Below, in pieces: positions 1-15,335 of a stretch of DNA of 64,000 bases. Below the pieces are notes generated by a model. It was not told where the DNA came from. It ran no database searches and saw nothing but the letters and a program-made list of their open reading frames with translations. This DNA is from Gadus chalcogrammus. Taxonomy: Eukaryota > Chordata > Actinopteri > Gadiformes > Gadidae. Each line of letters opens with the position of its first letter. The first letter of the stretch is position 1. Made by a program: the position numbers and the translations under genes. The stretch is taken from NCBI RefSeq assembly GCF_026213295.1, contig NC_079420.1:17525701-17589700 (forward strand). The letters are read 5' to 3'.

Positions 1-2106
1 ATTGATAATAATCACAAAATATATCTGATCTCTAAATTGTACTATATCAGAGTTCTCCATAGACCCCGGCGCCCAGCTATATAGCCACTTAGATATTCCA
101 TGTGGGTTGTTTCTGACTAAATTAAAGGTAATGTCAAAAAATCCGCCATGTGTTTCCTGCTTCCATTGGTTCTGAACAACCTAACATAAGAGAGCTTACA
201 AATACTTTTCCAATAGCAAGATAACAATAAAGGTTTTATGCGCAAACCTCATCACTTAGGCTAGACAAGTTTATATGATTACATTGGCATCTACTTAGTA
301 TATCTTATGACAATGGCAGGACATTTAATTGGCCAATGTTCTTAAGCTCATGTCCAACATTTCTGTGGGCCAATAAGAAAACAAGGAGGGCTTAAACTCA
401 TAGTAAGGATGTTCTTTTTACAAATTCTTTGTTAAGTGTTTCAGGTCCACCCAATAGATCAGAGGGCACATAAAGTGTGTCTAAAACCACCAAACCATTT
501 CTAATTTTGGATGAGTCCCAATCAAAACCTCACTTCGGTGAAAACAACATTTCTCATGGTATAGGCCAGGCCTGCTTGAGTGCATAGCTAAGTGGTAAGA
601 TGACCTGGTTCTTATGCATAATGTATAATACATGCTGCGTCATAATTGCAACAATTAAAGTCTATGTCTTTACCTCTCTGTGCACTCTCTATCCCATTCT
701 TGTCTTGTTTCATAGCTGAGCACTATGTATTTAGTGAATGCTTACACCCACTCTCTCTCACACCACCTAGCCTTTTAATTGGCATCCTTTACGTTCAGTG
801 GACTTTTCCCTCTGTACACATATTGGATAATGTTAACTATTGTCCGCAGGGTTGATCTATTCTTAGACGGGCTGAAACCAAAAATTAAAAAAAGACTGAG
901 TGAAACTGTCGTTCAGGCACTTTGAGTTGACCGTTCCTCTATTCAGACCCATCATCTACACTTTGGTCAAGGAATAAAACCTCTGATCAAAAAGCACTAA
1001 ACTGCAATAAAAAAAAAACTTTCATTTTAATGAGGTTCCAATATTATATATTATTGCCTATCTTTTTTGTCACAGATGATTGTTTAATATGGACCTCTAA
1101 TTTAATTAAGCCAGCTAGCCACCAACTCTCGGCCGGACATTGCACGTTTGGTGCCCTAGGCAAGCTCTTTGATCCCTATAGGATGTGCGCCCCCATCACT
1201 GTCTGTATTCATTGTTAAAAAGGATTGTCTTCGATACACACATTTTGTGATTATTGTCTGTATCACACACTCAGAACCGCAATTGGCTTGCAGCTTGCAC
1301 ACGAAGAGTGTACTCTGTGTACGACTGTTGCGGTCCATTCCAGTTTGTACACTAGGTGGCTCTATGACCACACATATGTTTAGTGCTGTGGTCTGGTTTA
1401 CTGTGGCTAGCAGGCTGCCTGTCTGACACACCCGGAATCCTGCCCTCATAATAACATACCTAAATAGTAACTGAGAGGTTGGCCACATCATGTTCAGAGG
1501 CAGTATTGGCTTCCATCTGAGGCTACTGGATGTACACGTGTCTGTGTTTGATATGGAGGATGTTTCTAGTTAGGTTCCTGCTTGGGTTGGCATCTAGGAA
1601 GACCTCAAACGTAAATTAAAGCAAAGACACAGCCTAGCATTCTATACCTAGAACTATAGCCAACATGTTTTAGATTATAATTAATGTTTTGACGCTTTTT
1701 ATATATTTATGTACAGACAAACATACACACAAACACGCACACATTGTATGTTTGTACATACACAATGTAAGATTGCTGCACATGATTGGCAGCAGTGATG
1801 GATTATGGATAGCATTGTTTCTTGGGTGAATTAGTTCAACCATGAACACATCTTTCCATTAGCATGAGTGTGTCACTTTCTATACTCTATTATTTCAACT
1901 GCCAGAACCCAGTGCATTAGTGATGAATACAGGCCGCTCCTGCTGGCCTCCACCAGCAGCCAGGAGCACTGCTTAAATGGGGCAGAAATTAGCACCTCCT
2001 GTTGGGCCATACGGGATCATGGTTAATGTGTCGTGCTGTGCTTTGCTGCTTGCTTGCTGTGAAAAGAAGATTCAGACACAAAAGTGTGATCAGAATGGCT
2101 CTGTGG

Positions 2107-2283
<177 letters not shown>

Positions 2284-4896
2284 AGCACACATGCATGCAA
2301 AACATATAATTCCCGACAGGTTCTCAGCCTTAGAGTTTACCTTGACGATGAATTCTTCTGGAATACGCTGTCTGAAAGAAGCCATATCGACTCATTGAGG
2401 TGAATCGTATTTTGCTTTGGGCAACACAGAGAAAGTTGATTTGAATATAAAAACAAGTCTATGCAAAACACCAGTGACCTAGAGATTGGAAAGGAGTGGG
2501 TGTGCAACTCTGTTTTTTTTATAATTGAAAGAACAGAGATGCCTTCATTGTGCCTTTATTTGTACAATGGAGTTGTTTCAGAGTGAAACACGAATGTCTG
2601 AAATCGATCTAAGCAAAACGGGACAGAGGCAGAGGGGATAGAGTGATTTTTCAGAATGAAGGAAAGAGAGATGTAAAGAGGTAAAAAAAAGATGTGGTGG
2701 GTACAGGGTGTGGAACCCTGGCTCCCATGGGTGGACCCTGTAGAAGGACATTGTAATGACAGGGCATCTAGTAGTTTGAAGATATAAATACGTTCTAAAC
2801 GAACACAAGTTCTGTTCCTATGGGATGAACCTGGACAGCCCCACCCACTGGGGCTGAAATGACAGGGTGGCTCGAGATGTGAGCCTGTATGGGAGAGTTC
2901 AGCAAACGGTGTAGCAGTACAAGACTGTTCGCTCATCAGAAATGGGTCACTGCTCCAAAGAATCTATACAGATACATTCATACTATTACAATGATGACTT
3001 CTCCTCAGATTGCCAGTAGTTAGAAATTATTGTTATGTATGAAACAGTTCCATATCACCTACGATATTATGTAAATTACATAATTAGATCATATATCCAC
3101 ATATAGCTGTTTCCTTCTGGAGCTGCACATAATGTTACCCTCCCTAAATGCTTCAAGCAGATTCAAAACTGACTCTGAGAGTCCAAGGCAAAGACTGTCC
3201 CTCTGACCGTATTATGATCCATAAGCTTCCACAGGTGGAGAATACTTTTGGCAGGACATGGGAACCTGCTGAGCCCATAATGGCCTCAGACACTCCCTAA
3301 CCAAACTGGTTGGTGTCATAAGTGGATCGGATGAATTCATTATCAATAGGCCCTTTTCACATAAAGAAAAACACAGGTGTAGCTCTTAACACTCTTAACA
3401 ATTATATCCGTATTAAATTACTGTAAATCAAAGGTTTGGCACTGCACCAGTACAGACACAACTACTCAGTAAATATATTGACCATACTACGGGCATAAAT
3501 AAAAAATAATCTAATGTTAAAAGAGATTGCCCGAACAAGAATTTACTGTTGACATCCTGGAAAAGGATAAAAACAGGTCCCCAAAAGTCCACAGAAAGGT
3601 TTAATTGATGACAAACAAACAACTAATTAAAAGTTGCAATTATGTAGATTTGATCGGATTTGTATCAACAGGTATTATAATTATTACTTTTATTTATTTT
3701 ATAAAATGATAAAGACCACTCTGATTAAATTGCATTCATACTAATTAGGTGTTATTGATATGCGAGCCCCTTATTTTTGTCTGTGGTCCATAATTATGAG
3801 CCTGAAAGAAGAAATAGCAGCACACACTTTCACACTCTGCAGACTATCGTCCATTCAGTGCATTTCAAAATAAACTCTACAAAGCAACATCTCCTTCCGT
3901 GGGGGGGAGTGTGTTCATGCATGTGCTGTATCCACTCCTCCGAAAGCTTCCCTTTGAAACAAATCCTCCTTGAATGTATGTATTCACTCATGTGTTTAAG
4001 AAAGTGCTTAGCGGTCTTCACTTGAGACTTCCATAGCAACGGCACAGTTGTTTTTTGACTTCAGAGCCAGAGCACGTGCCTCATACTAACACGCGGTGAC
4101 TCAGGGGTCAAAGGGTTAATACAGTGTAGGCGGCTCTAATTCTGAAATGAAGCCTTTGAAGATGGCTGCTTTTCAAATGAGGAGAATGATGTTGCCAAAT
4201 GGTCAGTTCATAAGCATGTAGATGGACGTAACTGACTCAGTTAAAACTCTGAATTGTGTTTACGTTTGTCCTGTTTACGAACATAGAGATTTAGATGATT
4301 CAGTATATAACAGCTTTTTTATAAACCTTTATATTGAAGGATTCTTAGCACTACATATGTGAAAAGCCACAGGATGTCTCACCATCTTGCTGACTGGACT
4401 AGAGGGATTGAGAACACAATCGCGCTCATTAATATGTTGTGATAAGAAAATATGTTGATGTATCTTAAAAGATTTCAGCGCATGTGTGAGCTGATGAACA
4501 TATTCCTTCAATTTATGACTCACATAGAACATATTTGGCTATCTTACTATTGAAGAGAGGAACGCATTAATTTGGGTAGTAAGACATTCAGTATGACAAT
4601 AACACTGAGTTTTAAAGTTGGAGATATTACAGTGTGTGATCTGGAGACCCAACTGAGGAGAAAGCCAACAAAACTGTGGGAGGCCTCTCAGAGAGTGGAT
4701 AGATGCTGAAAGCCTTCCTAATCCCATAATCTTTAATAGAATACCTCTTGTTAGCTGGATTCTGGCCTCATGTGAGTGAACCCCCCTCTGACCCAGCATG
4801 TATTTGCTTCAGCCTATTTTCTACAATCCAACATGCGAAGTATAATCATCATTACGGCCCTTTACAGGAACATATACTGTTGTTAAGGTAGTATAG

Positions 4897-5118
<222 letters not shown>

Positions 5119-6359
5119 AACAGACAAACACACTGAAAGCAAACAGTGCAAGTTTCAATATCATCGCAGAAAATATGTTGGTTAATGGGATTGATATTAA
5201 TGTTCCACCTATTAATATTTATTGAAAAGGGCTGTTTGTCCTATCTCACAGGCACTTCATTTTAAATGTAAAAACAAACCCCATTAGTTTGTCCCATCAT
5301 TCATCCTCTATCATCTGCGTCATTCCCCACACTTCCTGAGCTGACAGCTCCCATCGGACTAATAATGGATAATCCATTTGCCCCATCACCCAGAAGCCAG
5401 AAGCCACCCAATTGATTTTTGCCTATTCATAATGGACCTGGCAGCCCCAGATTTCTATCAAATATAGACATGCGACATTTAATTATAAAAAACAATATTT
5501 TATTGATATGCAACAAAGTATAGAACTACATATTGCCTTAGTAAACAAAACGCTTCACACAAACTACCTGGCCAAGCAGCTGTTGATCACGATGACCCAA
5601 ACAGCTGCATTTGTTCGCAATTTGTCTTCTCATTCTTTCACGTTTGACCTTACTATATCCTTTGGCTTTTTACCCTGCTGCGTCTCTTCATGGCCTCTCG
5701 TATTGTCCTTGTCTTTTCACCACCTGATATCACATTTATTTCAACATCACAAATACATTCGTAGATGCCCTCCCCATAGGTCCTCACTTGTGCTGCACTT
5801 TGGGCGGTGATCAATCGGGCCGTGTGCTTCCAGTCCGCCCCTGTTGTGTGGTGTACCTCTAAGAGGATCAGCAGCTTCATTAAATAGAGAGGCCTGCAGT
5901 TCCCTATCAGCACCTGACAGCAGGTAAAAGATGTGAGATGGGAATACTGAGTGACTCAATGGGGAATCGCACGTCACTCAAGCAGCTTTCATCAAGGCTG
6001 TATCAACTGTTTTCTTTTTCAGAATTCAATTTTTGCGGGTGATCAAGGAACGGGGAGATGTTCATTGAGCGGAAATAAAGTGTTTTTTGTCAATGACTTC
6101 ATATATAGTAACATTGGTAGGTAAGTATATATGGTATATTGCTTTGCATAGATGTGTGTGTATTTAGCAGTTCAATCTTTATGTCCATCCCAGTTGTGTT
6201 CAGGTCGCACTGTGTTCATGTGCATTGTATTTCTGTAATGGTATGATGTTCAGTGGTTTTTGTCATTTGTAAGGGAATAGCTCCCACACTTCTGTAAAGG
6301 TATGTAAAAAATAGCTTAAAATGTAAGCCTGCATCATTGCTTTACAGACTATGCGTCGC

Positions 6360-6520
<161 letters not shown>

Positions 6521-6871
6521 CATACAGATGCACATGTTCTCTTGGCGGTGGTTGGCATTATTGTCACATTTAATGCAAGTAGAGGAAGAGGTTGCATTTT
6601 TGACCACTATTCTATTATTTATCTAAATGCTTGTTAGAATTCATCATCTGGCTTCTGTCTCGGGCTACCAACTAGGGCTATTCAGTAGATTAGTTATTAT
6701 TCTTTGGTGTATTTCTACCATTTTTTTTGTTATTTGCAATAACACAATATAACCACATAAAAATGAAAATGATGTGTACACATTCGCAACCATAAACAGT
6801 TTTAGTGATGTACGGTAACTATGGAAACCGAATTGACTGTCTTTGGCTCCTGGGGGTTGGGCTGGGGTGGA

Positions 6872-6895
6872 GGGGGGGGGGGGGGGGGGGGGGGG
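6872..6895 (+). repeat. Poly-G run of 24
   Basis: Uninterrupted G tract on the + strand. It lies at the edge of the CpG-rich block that starts near 6.9 kb and could form a G-quadruplex. Confidence 0.95.
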
Positions 6896-6899
6896 CATT

Positions 6900-7330
6900 A
6901 AATGAAGCAAATCCATGGGGCGTCATTCGTCTTCGGCCAAAAGCTGGTCCGATGGGATTTCATGTCAAACGAGTCCGTTCAAAGCTCTAAGGCGAAAAGT
7001 AATAATTGAGATCGGATTCATGTTTCTCGTTCTCAATTCTCATCCAAGGCGGTCGTTTTTGAAAAGGGAGTGGCTTCCAAAGCTTGGGGGGAATGACGTC
7101 AGTGGAGCTGTTCAAAGTCCTATGGGTGCTGGAGAGCCAACTCTCGCTCGCGCTCAGTCAGTCTGCGGCCAGGAAGTGGTCCTCGTCGCGTGAATTCAAG
7201 AGCCCCTAACCGATTGGCCATAAGCACGCTGTACAGAAAGGAGAACACACACGGGATAGCAACACGCTCATCCTGCACACACACAGGCTGACATCGAAAG
7301 GTTTCCGAAGAATAATAAAACGATAAAGTA
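6900..7330 (+). promoter_or_regulatory. Candidate CpG-rich promoter and 5' UTR exon (smpd3?)
   Basis: CpG dinucleotides become dense from about 6.9 to 7.75 kb, unlike the flanks. A perfect cAMP-response element, TGACGTCA, lies at 7094-7101. CTCGCTCGCGCTC follows near 7142, and an inverted CCAAT box (ATTGG) at 7212-7216. A strong splice donor, AAAGTAAGTG, falls at 7325-7334, with the intron starting at 7328. The block lies 17 kb upstream of the first smpd3 coding exon on the same strand. Long 5' introns are usual for SMPD3, so this could be its promoter and a noncoding first exon. No transcript evidence is available, so the link to smpd3 is inference. Confidence 0.33.
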
Positions 7331-8563
7331 AGTGACGGCTTCTTCTATACATAAAATCGAAAGGATCAGGGATGTATGGATGGCCATTCGAAAATGGAAT
7401 CCTGCTAACGTTTAACCAACCAAAATCCGCGTACATCTCCTAATTGGAAATGTGAGTGTCTGTTTCTTGAAATGATCAACGTATTAATTTGACCAAGTAA
7501 TTGTGTTGAAGCCGCGCCTAAATCTTTCCCCGCCTGCTTTAGACTGGGTTTGGGATTTGACTCGCATTTGCATGAGAAGAAACACATTTCCAGAGACCCG
7601 GCGAGACGCACTATTTCTCGTTGAATGTGGCATGGAGGGACGGAGCTGTTCGCGGCTGTGTGGCCCGAGGATGGTTATTTTCTTCGTAATCCATCATTCA
7701 AATAGAGAGTTTGTTGCTCATCCCGCTGCCCCACATGGCCGTCTGAAAGAGGAGATCCTAATAGGCCTGCACTACTAACCTGTGGCCAGCTGCCTGGCTT
7801 CCAGTAGACCCTTGGACTTGATGATGTATAAGCGAGGCGTTCAGCAAAACTGCAGAATAGGCAAAGCGGATTTAATGATTCTGGAGGTTTCATATCACAG
7901 TCATAAACCATGACCCTAGATATATGTGATGCATGTTTTGTGTTCTGTTATAGGTTATATTCCCCAGGGTATCAGCATCTTTCCTCTCTCTCAATTCATA
8001 ACTCCTTTGTATATTTGTTCCAGATTAGTGGTCAGAAAATAAGAAAGACAGCTATGAAACTCTCTTATCTCTGTAATTCGATTTGAATAACACTATTGCA
8101 TTCTACAACCTTTTCTGAACTATAGCCAGACATTGTGGTCGATAATGTTCTTGATAAATCCTGCACTTCCTGCCACTTTGTTTTGCAGAACATTTTGCTT
8201 TCCTCAGATACATTAATTCCCACAATATATCTTACCATTTAACAGTCCTTCCCTCTTCAAGGCTTGGCAACTTAAGTTTCTCAAGTTAATACGATTTAGA
8301 AAGTCGGCCTTCTTGGTATTGGAGAGATATGCATTAAAGATTGTGGGAACCCACATCATACAACTTAAATGTAACATGCCTTTTATCTGACATAAGATGC
8401 AGATCAAATGTTATGTTGCTGTTCCAGATGAAGGTAGTATAAATTGAGGTCTAGAATTGTATACATTTAAATGTCGACTGGCCATATTTGTTGAAATAGT
8501 AAGATGTGATCTGTGTTCAGCTACAGGTAGGGCTGGTAGGGTAGGGAGGGGAATATGGCTTCT

Positions 8564-8577
8564 GGGGGGGGGGGGGC
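8564..8577 (+). repeat. Poly-G run
   Basis: Short uninterrupted G tract in G-rich surroundings. Confidence 0.85.
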
Positions 8578-8692
8578 AGTATGTGCCCTGTAGGAAAGTA
8601 GGTGAAACATGATATCAGAGGATCTGGTTTCATCACTTGCATGCAGGTGGACAGACCCTGCTGCTCTTCATTAGCTAAACTCTTCATCTTCT

Positions 8693-8834
8693 ATGTATGT
8701 ATGTATGTATGTATGTATGTATGTATGTATGTATGTATGTATGTATGTATGTATGTATGTATGTATGTATGTATGTATGTATGTATGTATGTATGTATGT
8801 ATGTATGTATGTATGTATGTATGTATGTATGTAT
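8693..8834. repeat. (ATGT)n tetranucleotide array
   Basis: About 35 tandem copies of the tetranucleotide ATGT, followed within 20 bases by a CT array. Confidence 0.97.
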
Positions 8835-8844
8835 ATCTAGCTCT

Positions 8845-8851
8845 CGATCTC

Positions 8852-8916
<65 letters not shown>

Positions 8917-8947
8917 CTTGCTCCCTCTGTCTCTCTCTCTCTCTCTT
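8845..8947 (+). repeat. (CT)n microsatellite
   Basis: CT-rich array with few interruptions, directly after the ATGT array. Confidence 0.95.
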
Positions 8948-10168
8948 CATCTCACTGTGGCTCTCGAGATAGATTCAATAGGAATATGGATTATGTGATA
9001 AGAAGATAAAAACACGTTTTTTTCTGTCTGTTCTTTCTGTAGTCCTAATAAAAAACAACAACCTTGAGACCTCGTCCACACTTAAAACGTACTTAAACAT
9101 CACTACCCCTCATTTTAGAGCCCCAAATGTGTAGATGCTCCGTTAACATAGCGACAGGCCTTGATCTGAGTTGGAGATCTGACACACTATACCTAACAGG
9201 GTGGCCCAGCACAGGGTAGGGGCTCAGCGGCCAGGCCAAGGGGGCTGGGGGCCGACGACAGCCCTGTGGTTAACACATGTTCACTAACTGTATCTAGCTT
9301 CCCCCCTGACAATCACTAGCATTGATTAGACAGCAAATCCGCTTTGTGCACATGCATGGCCAGGCCACAGAGAGCGCCCTTCTGAAAGACTGAATATATA
9401 AATAGAAAGAAGAAGTGATCAGATGTCCAATTTTCGGTCCTTAATTCTTAAATCTGTTTATAGAGCGGTAAAACTCACTCTCTGTCCGGCCAACATTCTA
9501 CATACTTAGCTCTCTGCCCGTTCACATTTTCATTGGTCATCGTAGGGGAGAGTGATCGGTTTTGTTTAGGATTTTGTTTCATCATTTTCCATTCAGAATT
9601 AGGTTACGGTTGAAAGTAATGCAATTGCGTAGCTCTACTGCTGCTGCTGCACAGTTCCTGGAACATGTCTCAAGTTGAGCTATGACCCACTCACCTTTCC
9701 TTCAAGTAAAGGACATCGTTTGTCGACCCTGGACAATTTGGGGTAGCATAGAAAAGTGTTTCATGTGTTTCATTACACGTATCTAAGGGCACATCATCTA
9801 TGTTTTTGGCTCGTCAACCCCCCTGAAGTTACGACACTATTTTATTACATGGCACCGACTTTCTGGTCTGGTGGAGATTGAGTCTTTGATTGACAGTAGA
9901 ACTGCTGCCAAGTTAAGTAGCTGCTTAAAAAAAGCACATGTATGCTGCCTATAGTTAGCCTATATGATTATACAGCCTGCATGCACTGCAGTCTAATTAG
10001 ACCCCGTCCAGAGCTTATTAGAGACCCAGCATGCTGGACATTTATTTACAAAATCATCTTCCACCCCTCCCAACTGTACTTTCTCTTGCATGGCAGTCCT
10101 CACCTTCTCATTAAATGTATGTTGGTGGGTGTTTCCTTTTTCATGGATCTACAACCCTATTCCTCTCT

Positions 10169-10288
10169 TCACATCCCCTCCCTTTCCTCTCTTTTTCTTT
10201 CCTTCTGTCTCTCTCTCTTTCTCTTCCTCGGTCTCTCTTAGTCTCAAAGGAAGACAGAGGAAGAGATAGAAAGTGAGAGAACAAACTC

Positions 10289-10330
<42 letters not shown>

Positions 10331-10460
10331 ACTCTTACTCTTACTCTCTCCCACTCCCTCTCCCCGTCTCTCTCTTTGTTTCTCTCTTTGTATCTCTCCT
10401 TGTATCTATCCTTGTATCTCTGTCTGTCTCTTCCTGTATATCTTCCTGTCTTCCCCAGGC
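10169..10460 (+). repeat. Polypyrimidine tract with (CT)n core
   Basis: Almost only C and T on the + strand, interrupted near 10240-10285 by a purine-rich stretch. The pure CT core is about 10291-10323. Confidence 0.9.
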
Positions 10461-11236
10461 TCATCCATCTGTCTTCGATGCTTGCTACACCCTATCTGGC
10501 CTAATTATGAGCCAGCAGGCAGCATGGAAGGGTGTCTGTTGAGCAGTATTTTTCCCCTTCAGCTTGAGGAACGTTTTCATAGAGTAGCCATCTGATGTGG
10601 ACACATAGGTGATGGTCAACAAAATGTCAGTGATTTTTTTTCAAGGTTCTTGTTTTTTGTTGTTGAGTGTTCTGTGTTGTTAAAGTCGTTTGAATGCAGC
10701 AGTGAAACAAGGATGAGTTGGAAATCAACACAAGAGAGAACCTCACAACAACAACGTCCACAAACTATGGAACTCGATGCGTTTCAAAACATCACATCCA
10801 GTTTCAATACATCACATCCGTCTGTGTGGAGTACGTAGATGTTTACACCTTTTATCGAAGTACAGGAAGTAAATAGTAACCCTGTGCGGTTTTGATTCCC
10901 GTAGAAATACCTCGTCCCTCAAGTCTTCTGTCCCCGATACTCACTGACATCTATTAGAGGCAACTAAGGACTACTTGTTTTGGCCCCTAAGCCTCGAGAC
11001 TACTCCAAACATGGACACTTAAAACAATACACAGTTCTGACCCATCTTGTTTCGCCATACATTTATGTTAATATTTGTCAACAGCAGCTCATAGCCTATG
11101 ACAAAATATCGGTTAGTCGAAGTCCTAAAATACTAAGACTTCACCAAAGACACTTAACATGAAACACGAAGGAAACAAGTGATTGTTTTAAACTTTAAGG
11201 AAAAACCACAGAGAGCTCTGCAAGAACTGTTTCACA

Positions 11237-11268
11237 TGCACGCACGCATGCACGCACACACACACACA

Positions 11269-11300
<32 letters not shown>

Positions 11301-11322
11301 GGCACGCACACACACACACACA
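11237..11322. repeat. (GCAC)n / (AC)n compound array
   Basis: Tandem GCAC units flanked by short AC runs. A very similar GCAC array recurs at 18959-19026. Confidence 0.93.
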
Positions 11323-11494
11323 GTGCCACATGTGTACAGATTAGTGTGTGCTCTAACAGAGAGATACAAGGCAGGCAGGAAGGACACAAGTTCAACAATG
11401 ATCACGGCAACGGCTCCCTTCTCCTTAGCCTGCCCCCTAATTGGATTGCTCCAGATTATATCATCATCACTGTATAAGATGGAAGCCTGGCCAG

Positions 11495-11664
<170 letters not shown>

Positions 11665-12369
11665 ACCCAGAGAAAGAAAGACAATGTGTTTGGTTCAACT
11701 GCATTCTTCAGTTCAAAAGGCCTGAAATAAACTTTTTTGAAGAAGAAGATGACAGGCCATTCTTAATAAACGTTGTTGTTAAAAAATTTGGAATTCATTT
11801 TCTGGATCAAACATTTCAACAACGTAGCTTGAATGAGTCGTGCTTGGCCTACAATGAACTGAGAAGTTTGCCTCTAAGTATCTTGAGCACGATGATGTCC
11901 AAACAATCATTCAGATGATTTGAGCTAGCTCCCACAACAAAGAAATACAACAGGTTCAAAATGTAAAGAAATATGAATCAGAATAAGCTGGAACCAGAAT
12001 CATAGTTTGAATTAAAAAACTGAACCAAAATCGGAATAAAAATATTCTTTTAATAAAATCAAAAACTTTATAGAATATCATCAAGACAATGCCTGATTAT
12101 TTGTATTCATATCTTTTTTTTTTTTACTTAGATGGAGGTCACCTGTTTGTCTCTGACACTGATAACTGAGATTGGGTAGAGAGATCTTGGTGCTGCATTC
12201 ATGTTTTGCCAGTGTTGCCAGAACCATGTTTGTGCTGGACCAGCTGTGCAGTGATTCTGGCCAGAGAACTAGTCTCTCCCAGTGAAGTCGGATTATTCTA
12301 CAATTTATTTTTGGTGTTCAGTTTGACCGTAAATCACCAAATAAGTTTCTTTCTCTGCCTGCCTGTCTG

Positions 12370-12580
<211 letters not shown>

Positions 12581-12867
12581 TGTGATTAGACAGCCTGCTG
12601 CTGTTGGCAGGTCAGTGTGAGTAGACTGTAGGAACATGGGGAGATTATGTGTCCGACTGGTCCTCCATATACCTCTGGATGAGAGGAGGAGGAGCCACAA
12701 GCAAGAGCCATAGAGGAAGATGACGGCAGGGAGAGGGAAAGAGAGATAGAGGGAGGGAAAAGAGATGGAGGGGGAGGGAGATAGGAGGATTTGGGTTTTC
12801 CTGAATTAATCCCTGAGGCTTTCATTTGGGTGCATGAGATTGTGATTGTTTGTGTGTGTGAGTGAGT

Positions 12868-12999
<132 letters not shown>

Positions 13000-13509
13000 T
13001 TGTGTGTATACAGACATTAAGGCACTGGGTCTAATTAAACCACTGTTCCAGTGATTACACTTGAGGCTGCAAAGAAGGTTTTAGGTGGCATCATACCTGC
13101 ACGCTTGTGTGTGTGTGTGTATGTGTGTGTGTCTGTGTGCGCAAGCGTGTGTGTGGTGTGTGCTTGTCTCTAGCTGGGTGCACATGTCAGATGTGGTGGG
13201 TGTGGCCGAGCAGCGGTTGGCCTCAGATCTGTGGCAGGGCAGCTCTGTAGGACGCGCTACCGACTGATAACAGAGGGAGGGAGGGAGGGAGACTCACTTA
13301 ACACACTCGGCTCAATGCTGAGCGCACTGAGTCTGTAGTCAACTCAGCCTCTCTCTCATTACCTACTCAGACTACAGGCCATGTTCTGACCTCAAAGCAC
13401 AGCTTGGGCGGGTGATCCGTGTGTGTTTGTGTGTGTGTCTACGTATGTGCCTACGTGCGTGTGTTCATATGTGTGTCTGTGTGTATGTTTTGTGGAAGGA
13501 AGTCAGTGA

Positions 13510-13533
13510 GGGGGGGGGGGGGGGGGGGGGGGG
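13510..13533 (+). repeat. Poly-G run of 24
   Basis: Uninterrupted G tract, the same length as the run at 6872-6895. Confidence 0.95.
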
Positions 13534-14169
13534 AGAATAACCAGCATCAGTCACATGAAAACAACAAAACCAACACCGAACCTGAAAAGTAAGACCAGAT
13601 CCTGCAAATTAAAAAGGGAAGGGAATGCTCTGGTTTTACCTTTTACCTCAGCCGTCCATGAATGTACAATCTTTTTACACCCTGTTCTTTCTTTCTCTGT
13701 ATAATATCTTGTGTAGAGCAGCAAAACACTCACCTTCTGTTTGCTATGAGCTGAGCTTTGGGCCCGTTTCCATGGCAACACCCACAGCACTCTAGGAGAG
13801 CAATAGTGACAGTGCCACGATGCACGTCATTGTCCGTTTTCCCTATAGTCCCGCCCTTCCTCCCCCTTCCCTCTGGCTTTAATTTATATTGAAGGCTGCA
13901 ATGTTTAAATTACACCCATTCTTTTTTTATTATTATTATTATTATTACGTGATAATAGTGGAGCTCATCCCACAGGAAACTTTACAATGTAGCTTCTGTC
14001 TTTAGCCAGATTCTTTCTGCCTTCATTTAACACATTCTGGTGTAATCCATAGTTGGTTGTAGGAAGACTTTAAATGCTTTCATCATCAGTCCTAGGCACT
14101 CTTTCATGATATGCATGTCCCTCACATACATGTATGTGGATGTGATATTTTAGTCTAGTCATTTGAATC

Positions 14170-14345
14170 TTTTTAAATATTACGGGCCATTTGGTGGGTT
14201 CTGTCGTCCGCGGCGTCTCAAAATATAATGAGTGCATCAATTCTTAGCATGGAGGGCCCCAGGGGGAAACAAACCCCATTTTAATTCCATGCTCTACCAG
14301 TTAAGCTGCCAATTGAGCTACCCAGGACCATAGCACCCTAATCTA
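14170..14345 (-). mobile_element. Degenerate tRNA-derived SINE
   Basis: Read on the minus strand, the sequence near 14320 gives a tRNA-like head containing GGTAGAGCATGG. A degenerate B box (GGGTTTGTTTCCCC) follows, then ATGCACTCATTA and a tail resembling the GCGTCTGC-AAATG type. This order matches the common teleost tRNA-derived SINE layout. The copy is old and diverged, so family and ends are approximate. Confidence 0.5.
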
Positions 14346-15102
14346 CGTTCCTCTTAAAGCTTTGGTCTTGTGTAGAATCTTTGCATCTCAGCTCATTCAG
14401 AACGACGACATAGAAAATGACATGCAGAATGACATCCAGGCACTTCAAAAGAAAACGATTCTAATCCTCTATCTTTCAGCGTGCTTCCTTTCAGACAAGA
14501 GGAAGAGAAAAGGGAGAGAGGGCTTGAAGGTGAAACACTTTTGCTAGTATAAGAGAGTGAAGAATTGTGTGAGCATGAACCAACATTTAATGGGGATGTT
14601 GAATTAAAATGTTGTTATTTAAATAAAATATATCATGTCAAAGGTTTTCACACATTGCATGAAATGCAAAAGTAAAATGGAAAATGGCTGTCGGGCAAAA
14701 GATGTAGGAGACCAAGCTAAAAAGATTCCTGGAACACAGATATGGTTATGATGAGAGATATGATTGGAGGTTCTGCTTAAAAAATGGTTGGGGACTGATG
14801 AAACACCTGCAGAGAGTAATGCTCTATTTTTATAAATATCTATTGTTCATTTATCAATTAGAAATGGCACCAGCCATGTACAACTTTATTATTAGGGTGA
14901 AACAAGTGCTTTTTAATCCCTCTATTTTGACACCATGCCTATTTTATGTAGTTGTGTCTCTACTTACGTGGACTGTGCCCTGGAAAATGTCAGTTTTGGA
15001 CAACAGGGCTTGAAAAAGTCAGCTTGGAGCTGAGAGGAAGGCAGTTCTACTGTGCTTTCATTTCAATCAGACTTCTGCGTGATGCTGAATTTATAAATAG
15101 AT

Positions 15103-15335
15103 GCTCTCTCTGTCTGTCTCTCTCTCACTCTCTCTCTTTATCATTCTCTCACTATCACTCTCTCTCACTCACTCTATTTCTCTCTCGCCCTCTCTCTCTC
15201 TCGCCCTCTCTCTCTTGCCCTCTCTCTCGCCCTCTCACTCCGCCCTCTGTCTCTCTCTCTCTTGCTCTTTCTCTCTCTCGCCCTCTCTCTCTCTCTCTCT
15301 TGCCCTCTCTCTCGCCCTCTCTCTCTCTAGCCCTC
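15103..15335 (+). repeat. (CT)n-rich polypyrimidine tract
   Basis: CT dinucleotides interrupted regularly by GCC and GC. Over 200 bp with very few purines on the + strand. Confidence 0.94.

Noticed and set aside
14290..14345. tRNA gene on the minus strand
   Set aside because: The cloverleaf cannot be closed and the B box is degenerate; it fits an old tRNA-derived SINE better.
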